Source of the DNA: Syntrophus sp964555065
GTDB taxonomy: Bacteria; Desulfobacterota; Syntrophia; Syntrophales; Syntrophaceae
Direction: 5' to 3'
Assembly (NCBI GenBank): GCA_964555065.1
Contig: CAZKRB010000084.1
Location: forward strand, 1-10,380
DNA length: 10,380 nt
The notes under the pieces: model-generated
Databases searched by the model: none
Told to the model about the DNA's origin: nothing
What the model saw: the letters and a program-made list of their open reading frames with translations, nothing else
Position numbers and translations under genes: made by a program
Part shown: positions 6,998 through 10,380 of the stretch, piece after piece
How positions within the stretch are numbered: position 1 is the first letter of the stretch
Layout: every line of letters starts with the position of its first letter

Positions 6998-7067
6998 AGT
7001 GGCCAGCCTTTAGAATTCAGCCGCCTGATCGCGAGAAAAGACGGCTGAATAATAAACGCTGGCCACT
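6998..7067. repeat. Nested palindrome with 26-position arms in the etfA-EMO gap
   Basis: The outer arms AGTGGCCAGC (6998-7007) and GCTGGCCACT (7058-7067) pair perfectly. The inner arms ATTCAGCCG (7015-7023) and CGGCTGAAT (7042-7050) pair perfectly. Between them TTTA (7009-7012) pairs with TAAA (7053-7056). The arms total 26 positions with 23 pairs and three mismatches. The 18-nt loop contains the palindrome TCGCGA (7029-7034). No T-tract follows on the minus strand, so it is not a standard terminator. It could be an mRNA-processing or stabilising stem, a partial attenuator, a dyad operator, or a miniature inverted-repeat element; TA dinucleotides flank it one base outside each arm. Confidence 0.88.
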
Positions 7068-7079
7068 ATAACATTCTAA

Positions 7080-8057
7080 CTAACCCACGATTTTCTTGCA
7101 CGCTTCCGTCAGTTCGGGAACGATTTTGAACAGATCATCGACAATCCCGAAATCTGCCTTGGCAAAGATCGGGGCTTCCGGATCCTTGTTGATGGCGACG
7201 ATAAACTTGGATGAACTCATGCCCGCCAGATGCTGAATGGCGCCGGAGATTCCGCAGGCCACGTACAGATTTGGGGAAACAACCTTACCCGTCTGCCCGA
7301 CCTGATCCGTCTGCGCACGCCAGCCGGAGTCCACCGCGGCTCTGGAGGCGCCCACCGTAGCGCCCAGAAGATTCGCCAGCGCTTCGAGAATGGCATACCC
7401 TTCCGGTCCCCCCATTCCACGGCCGCCGGAAACGATGATGTTGGCTTCCGTCAGGTCGACCTTGCCGCTGACGTCTTTCTGCACTTCAAGAACCTTGGTC
7501 TTCAGCTGCGACGCATCCACGCCTGCATCAAATTTCGTCACGGCGCCGGCCTTGGCGTTTTCCACGATGGGGAAAACATTCGGCCGGAGGGATGCCATCT
7601 GCGGGAAAGTGGAAGTTACCACTTCACCGAAGCATTTCCCGGCATACATGGGGCGCACCGCCACCATCTTGCCACCATCGATTCTCAATGCCGTGCAATC
7701 CGTGGCCAACCCGGTGGCCAGCTTCCCGCATACGCGGCCGGCCAGGTCCTTGCCCTGCATGCTGGCGCCGAAAAGAAGAATCGCGGGGTCGTTGTCTTTC
7801 ACGGCCTTTGCCACTGCGATTGCATGGGCGTCCGTGGTGTAGGGCTCGAAAACCGCGTCATCCGCCACGAACACCTTATCCACGCCGTATTGCCCCAGTT
7901 CACCGGCGATACCTTCAACGCCTGAACCAACCAGGATCGCACCGACCTCTTCGCCCAGCTCATCGGCCAGCTTCCGGGCGGTACTCGCAAGCTCGAACGA
8001 AATCTTGCGGAAGGCGCCATCTCTCTGCTCTGCTACTATCCATACACCTTTTGCCAT
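7080..8057 (-). CDS. etfA: Electron transfer flavoprotein alpha subunit
   Basis: A 325-residue EtfA that binds the catalytic FAD and, with EtfB, carries electrons from acyl-CoA dehydrogenases to a membrane acceptor. The N-terminal part (WIVAEQRDGAFRKISFELASTARKLA) is the Rossmann-like domain I shared with EtfB. The FAD domain shows SGGRGMGG (210-217), ASRAAVDSGW (237-246), QTGKVVSPNLYVACGISGAIQH (255-276), NKDPEAPIF (290-298) and ADFGIVDDL (301-309), all diagnostic. Length is normal and there is no ferredoxin extension, which argues against a bifurcating fusion form. The ATG at 8057 has GGAGG 10 nt upstream. It follows etfB after 26 bp and precedes the EMO gene by about 100 bp, a gap filled by a long palindrome. 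Confidence 0.97.
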   Translation of the reverse strand: MAKGVWIVAEQRDGAFRKISFELASTARKLADELGEEVGAILVGSGVEGIAGELGQYGVDKVFVADDAVFEPYTTDAHAIAVAKAVKDNDPAILLFGASMQGKDLAGRVCGKLATGLATDCTALRIDGGKMVAVRPMYAGKCFGEVVTSTFPQMASLRPNVFPIVENAKAGAVTKFDAGVDASQLKTKVLEVQKDVSGKVDLTEANIIVSGGRGMGGPEGYAILEALANLLGATVGASRAAVDSGWRAQTDQVGQTGKVVSPNLYVACGISGAIQHLAGMSSSKFIVAINKDPEAPIFAKADFGIVDDLFKIVPELTEACKKIVG

Positions 8058-8083
8058 GTTTAATTTTCCTCCGTGATCAATAA

Positions 8084-8854
8084 TTAGATGACCTTCGCCT
8101 CTTCTCTCAGCAGTTTGGCCAGTTCCGCAGCCTTTGCCGCCGGTTCGTCACCGCTGATAATTTTTCCAGGAGGTCTGGCCGGAGGCGGCACCATTTTGGC
8201 GACCTTGGACTTCGATTCTACGCTCACACCCAGATCGGCCACTTTTTTCACATCGACAGGCTTCTTCTTGGCTTTCATGATCCCGGGCAGCGAGGCATAG
8301 CGGGGTTCATTCAACCCTTTCTGCGCCGTGACCACCGCGGGCAGGGAAGCTTCGATGACATACGAGGCGCCTTCGACGGGACGCACGACTTTGATGGTTT
8401 TTCCATCGGTTTCCTCGCTGGTGACGACAGTCAACTGGGGAAGATCGAGAAGTTCCGCCAGGATGGATCCCACCTGCCCGGAGTCATCATCAATGGCCCG
8501 CTGGCCGCAGAAGATGATGTCATAAGGAATGGTTTTGATCGCCGCCGCCAACACGGAGGCCGTCGCATAGGCATCCGCGCCGTCGTAAGCCGGGTCATCG
8601 ACATGAATGCCCTTGTCGGCACCCATGGCTAATGCGGTGCGGATCGATTCCATCGCCCTTGACGGTCCAAAGCAGACGATCGTGACATCGCCGCCATGCT
8701 TTTCCTTCAGTTTGAGGGCCTCTTCCACGCCGTATTCATCGTAGGGGTTCATGACCCACTTGATGCCGGATTCATCAATGCCTGAACCGTCCGGCTTTAC
8801 CTTGATCTGTGCTTCCGTATCCGGAACCTGCTTTACACATGCAACAATATTCAC
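8084..8854 (-). CDS. etfB: Electron transfer flavoprotein beta subunit
   Basis: A 256-residue EtfB, partner of EtfA in the cytoplasmic heterodimer. Diagnostic segments in order are NIVACVKQVPDTEAQIKV at the N-terminus, WVMNPYDEYGVEEALKLKE, VTIVCFGP, ALAMGADKGIHV, the nucleotide-binding CGQRAIDDDSGQVGSILAE, and the EtfB signature VRPVEGASYVIEASLPAVVTA followed by NEPRYASLPGIMKAKKKP. The frame is open upstream to 8947, but the start is taken as GTG at 8854. AAGGAGG lies 4 nt before it, the family N-terminus begins exactly there, and the upstream codons run into a promoter and hairpin. A perfect TATAAT at 8928-8933 suggests that the etfB-etfA-EMO unit has its own promoter in addition to any read-through from acs. 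Confidence 0.96.
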   Translation of the reverse strand: MNIVACVKQVPDTEAQIKVKPDGSGIDESGIKWVMNPYDEYGVEEALKLKEKHGGDVTIVCFGPSRAMESIRTALAMGADKGIHVDDPAYDGADAYATASVLAAAIKTIPYDIIFCGQRAIDDDSGQVGSILAELLDLPQLTVVTSEETDGKTIKVVRPVEGASYVIEASLPAVVTAQKGLNEPRYASLPGIMKAKKKPVDVKKVADLGVSVESKSKVAKMVPPPARPPGKIISGDEPAAKAAELAKLLREEAKVI

Positions 8855-8858
8855 ATGT

Positions 8859-8865
8859 CCTCCTT
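8859..8865 (-). promoter_or_regulatory. Ribosome binding site fixing the GTG start of etfB
   Basis: The minus strand reads AAGGAGG, ACAT, then GTG. The ATG one base out of frame (8854-8856) is followed at once by TGA and cannot start etfB, so GTG at 8854 is the start. Confidence 0.85.
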
Positions 8866-8927
8866 CCGGGATGCATACACGACGGATCGAATCTCCGTCA
8901 TGCGCACCCAACCTCAATATTTTTTCT

Positions 8928-8933
8928 ATTATA
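8928..8933 (-). promoter_or_regulatory. Putative -10 box of the etfB-etfA-EMO operon
   Basis: The minus strand reads TATAAT, a perfect sigma-70 -10 hexamer, about 75 bp before the etfB start, giving a predicted leader of about 65-70 nt. At 17-bp spacing the -35 position reads TTCAAG, a weak match (3 of 6), so an activator or extended contacts may be needed. The spacer and -35 position lie in the hairpin at 8939-8973. Confidence 0.55.
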
Positions 8934-8938
8934 GCGAT

Positions 8939-8973
8939 CCGGCGCAACGTCTTGAAAAAGGACGCTGCGCCGG
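8939..8973. repeat. 13-bp inverted repeat between acs and etfB (terminator-like or operator)
   Basis: CCGGCGCAACGTC (8939-8951) faces GACGCTGCGCCGG (8961-8973), with a 9-nt loop rich in A on the plus strand. One position mismatches in DNA but forms a G-U pair in the minus-strand RNA. It begins 16 bp after the acs stop (8989), as expected for a 3'-end hairpin. The minus strand continues ATCGCTATAAT with no T-tract, so it is either a rho-independent-like stem without a tail, a 3'-end stabiliser, or an operator over the etfB promoter. Confidence 0.75.
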
Positions 8974-8988
8974 TCGTTACCTCGACAA

Positions 8989-10380
8989 TTACAGTCTGTT
9001 CTTAACCAGATCATCGACAACGGCGGGATCGGCCAGCGTGCTGGTGTCGCCCAGGTCGTTGATCTCATTGGCGGCAACCTTCTTCAGGATGCGCCGCATG
9101 ATCTTGCCGCTTCTCGTTTTGGGAAGACCGTCCGCCCACTGAATCTTCTCGGGGGTGGCGATCGGACCGATGTTGGTCCGGACGTAAGCGACCAGTTCCT
9201 TCTTCAGCTCCTCAGACGGTGAATTTCCGGTCTTCAGAGTAACATAGGCGTAAATGGACTGCCCTTTGATGTCATGGGGATAACCGACTACGGCCGATTC
9301 AGCAATCGCCGGATGAGAGTTCAGGGTCGCCTCGACTTCGGCAGTACCCATCCGGTGACCGGAGACATTGATGACGTCGTCGATTCGACCGGTAATCCGG
9401 TAGTAGCCGTCCTTGTCGCGCAGGGCGCCGTCGCCGGAGAAGTAATAGCCAGGATAGGGTTCGAAATAGGTTTCCTGATAACGGTTATGGTCGCCGTAGA
9501 TGGTCCGGGTGATGCCGGGCCATGCGGTCTCGAAGCAGAGGGCGCCCGTGGCTTCCATATCTTTCTTCAGTTCGCCGGTCTGGTCGTCCACCAGGGCGGG
9601 AACGACACCCATGATGGGCAGGGCCGGTTTGGCCGGTTTGATGTCAATGGCGCCGGGCAGAGGCAGGATCATGTGTCCGCCCGTTTCGGTCTGCCACCAC
9701 GTATCGACGATGGGACAATTGCTGCCGCCGATCTTCTCGTAGAACCACTGCCACGCTTCGGGGTTGAGGGGCTCGCCCACGGAGGAGAGAACTCTCAGCG
9801 ATGACAGATCGATGCCCTTCAGCCACTCGTCGCCTTCCTTGGCGATGGCGCGGATGGCCGTCGGCGCCGTATAGAAGGACGTCACCTTGTACTTCTCACA
9901 GACCTGCCAGAAACGGCTGTAGGTCGGATAGTTGGGAACGCCTTCGAACATGATGGAGGTGGCGCCCAGGGTGAGGGGGCCATAGACGACATAGCTGTGC
10001 CCGGTTACCCAGCCGATGTCGGCGGTGCACCAGTGGACGTCTTCATCATGGAGATCGAAGGCAAACTTGGAGGTGTAAGCGGCATAGAGGAGATAGCCGG
10101 CCGTGGTGTGGAGGGCGCCCTTGGGCTGTCCCGTTGAACCGGAGGTGTAGAGGACGAAGAGGGTGTCTTCCGCATCCATCTGTTCGCACTCGCAGTTGGC
10201 GTCCACCGTGGCCATTTCATCATGCCACCAGAGGTCTCTTCCCGGAGTCATTTCGCAGGCAATCTTGTCGCCCACACGCTGAATGACGATCACCTTTCCC
10301 ACGGTCGGGCAGTCCTTCAGGGCTGCATCGGCGTCCTTCTTCTGGGGAACGGCCTTGGCGCCGCGGAAGGTGCCGTCGCA
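8989..10380 (-). CDS. acs: AMP-forming acetyl-CoA synthetase, C-terminal about 463 residues (5' end outside window)
   Basis: The frame is open from the right edge. The GTG at 10302 is internal: the 26 codons upstream of it read on in the family pattern (FRGAKAVPQKKDADAAL). Acs activates acetate with ATP and CoA through acetyl-AMP. In Syntrophus an enzyme of this type is reported to run in reverse, making ATP from acetyl-CoA, AMP and PPi. Motifs seen are YTSGSTGQPKG (10117-10149), WCTADIGWVTGHSYVVYGPL, FYTAPTAIRA, the WWQTETGG motif (with DT before it, 9685-9705) carrying the Trp that limits the acyl pocket to acetate, YYFSGDGALRDKDGYYRITGR, and LPKTRSGKIMRR with catalytic Lys (codon 9103-9105). 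That Lys is the usual target of protein acetyltransferase control. No damage is visible. The etfBA-EMO genes follow after a 134-bp gap with a hairpin and a putative promoter. Confidence 0.96.
   Translation of the reverse strand, partial: CDGTFRGAKAVPQKKDADAALKDCPTVGKVIVIQRVGDKIACEMTPGRDLWWHDEMATVDANCECEQMDAEDTLFVLYTSGSTGQPKGALHTTAGYLLYAAYTSKFAFDLHDEDVHWCTADIGWVTGHSYVVYGPLTLGATSIMFEGVPNYPTYSRFWQVCEKYKVTSFYTAPTAIRAIAKEGDEWLKGIDLSSLRVLSSVGEPLNPEAWQWFYEKIGGSNCPIVDTWWQTETGGHMILPLPGAIDIKPAKPALPIMGVVPALVDDQTGELKKDMEATGALCFETAWPGITRTIYGDHNRYQETYFEPYPGYYFSGDGALRDKDGYYRITGRIDDVINVSGHRMGTAEVEATLNSHPAIAESAVVGYPHDIKGQSIYAYVTLKTGNSPSEELKKELVAYVRTNIGPIATPEKIQWADGLPKTRSGKIMRRILKKVAANEINDLGDTSTLADPAVVDDLVKNRL

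Noticed and set aside
7068..7080. TATAGT (complement within 7064-7070) as a separate promoter for the EMO gene
   Set aside because: It overlaps the palindrome edge and has no acceptable -35 hexamer at 15-19 bp spacing, so it is too weak to call.
8855..8947. N-terminal extension of EtfB to a TTG at 8947
   Set aside because: The extension runs from the hairpin through the putative -10 box, and the EtfB family N-terminus begins at the GTG at 8854, directly after AAGGAGG.
10300..10302. GTG at 10302 as the start of acetyl-CoA synthetase
   Set aside because: Upstream in-frame codons up to the edge match Acs, and starting there would lose the N-terminal part of the adenylation domain.
1..10380. 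CRISPR arrays, tRNA/rRNA genes, insertion sequences or phage genes
   Set aside because: No direct-repeat array, cloverleaf, transposase or phage-like protein was seen on either strand; the only repeats are the inverted repeats listed.

Overview
The window looks like chromosomal DNA from a syntrophic deltaproteobacterium (Desulfobacterota, Syntrophales; Syntrophus or a close relative). The main reason is a set of minus-strand genes for an AMP-forming acetyl-CoA synthetase, EtfB, EtfA and a membrane-bound FeS/CCG oxidoreductase of the EtfAB:menaquinone oxidoreductase (EMO) type. To my knowledge this grouping marks bacteria that oxidise fatty, aromatic or alicyclic acids with methanogenic partners. 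Base composition is moderately GC-rich, intergenic gaps are short, and I see no mobile element, tRNA, rRNA or CRISPR. The species call is inference from gene content.

Layout. Plus strand, 1-2855: the C-terminal end of a medium-chain/aryl acyl-CoA synthetase whose last motif is damaged (2-223); a thiolase with a roughly 35-residue insertion (258-1550); a terminator-like hairpin (1592-1633); and an archaeal-type cofactor-independent phosphoglycerate mutase (1647-2855). Minus strand, 2865-10380, listed in the direction of transcription: acs (8989 to beyond the right edge), etfB (8084-8854), etfA (7080-8057), EMO (4857-6977), a strong intrinsic terminator (4792-4828), a roughly 230-bp leader region, and a FadD-like acyl-CoA ligase (2865-4559) that converges on the mutase gene with only 9 bp between the stop codons.

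How the genes fit together. The ligases activate carboxylic acids to CoA esters. Acyl-CoA dehydrogenases, not in this window, pass electrons to EtfAB. EMO moves those electrons into the membrane quinone pool. The thiolase makes acetyl-CoA, and the AMP-forming Acs can run in reverse to make ATP from acetyl-CoA, AMP and PPi, as described for Syntrophus. The window therefore holds both the electron-disposal and the ATP-forming ends of syntrophic beta-oxidation.

The least expected structures are non-coding. One is a nested palindrome with 26-position arms that fills most of the etfA-EMO gap (6998-7067). Another is a 13-bp-stem hairpin that overlaps the upstream half of a putative etfB promoter with a perfect TATAAT (8928-8973). 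A third is an inverted repeat ending one base before the FadD-like start codon (4561-4593). No wholly unknown protein system was found; all major genes belong to recognisable families.
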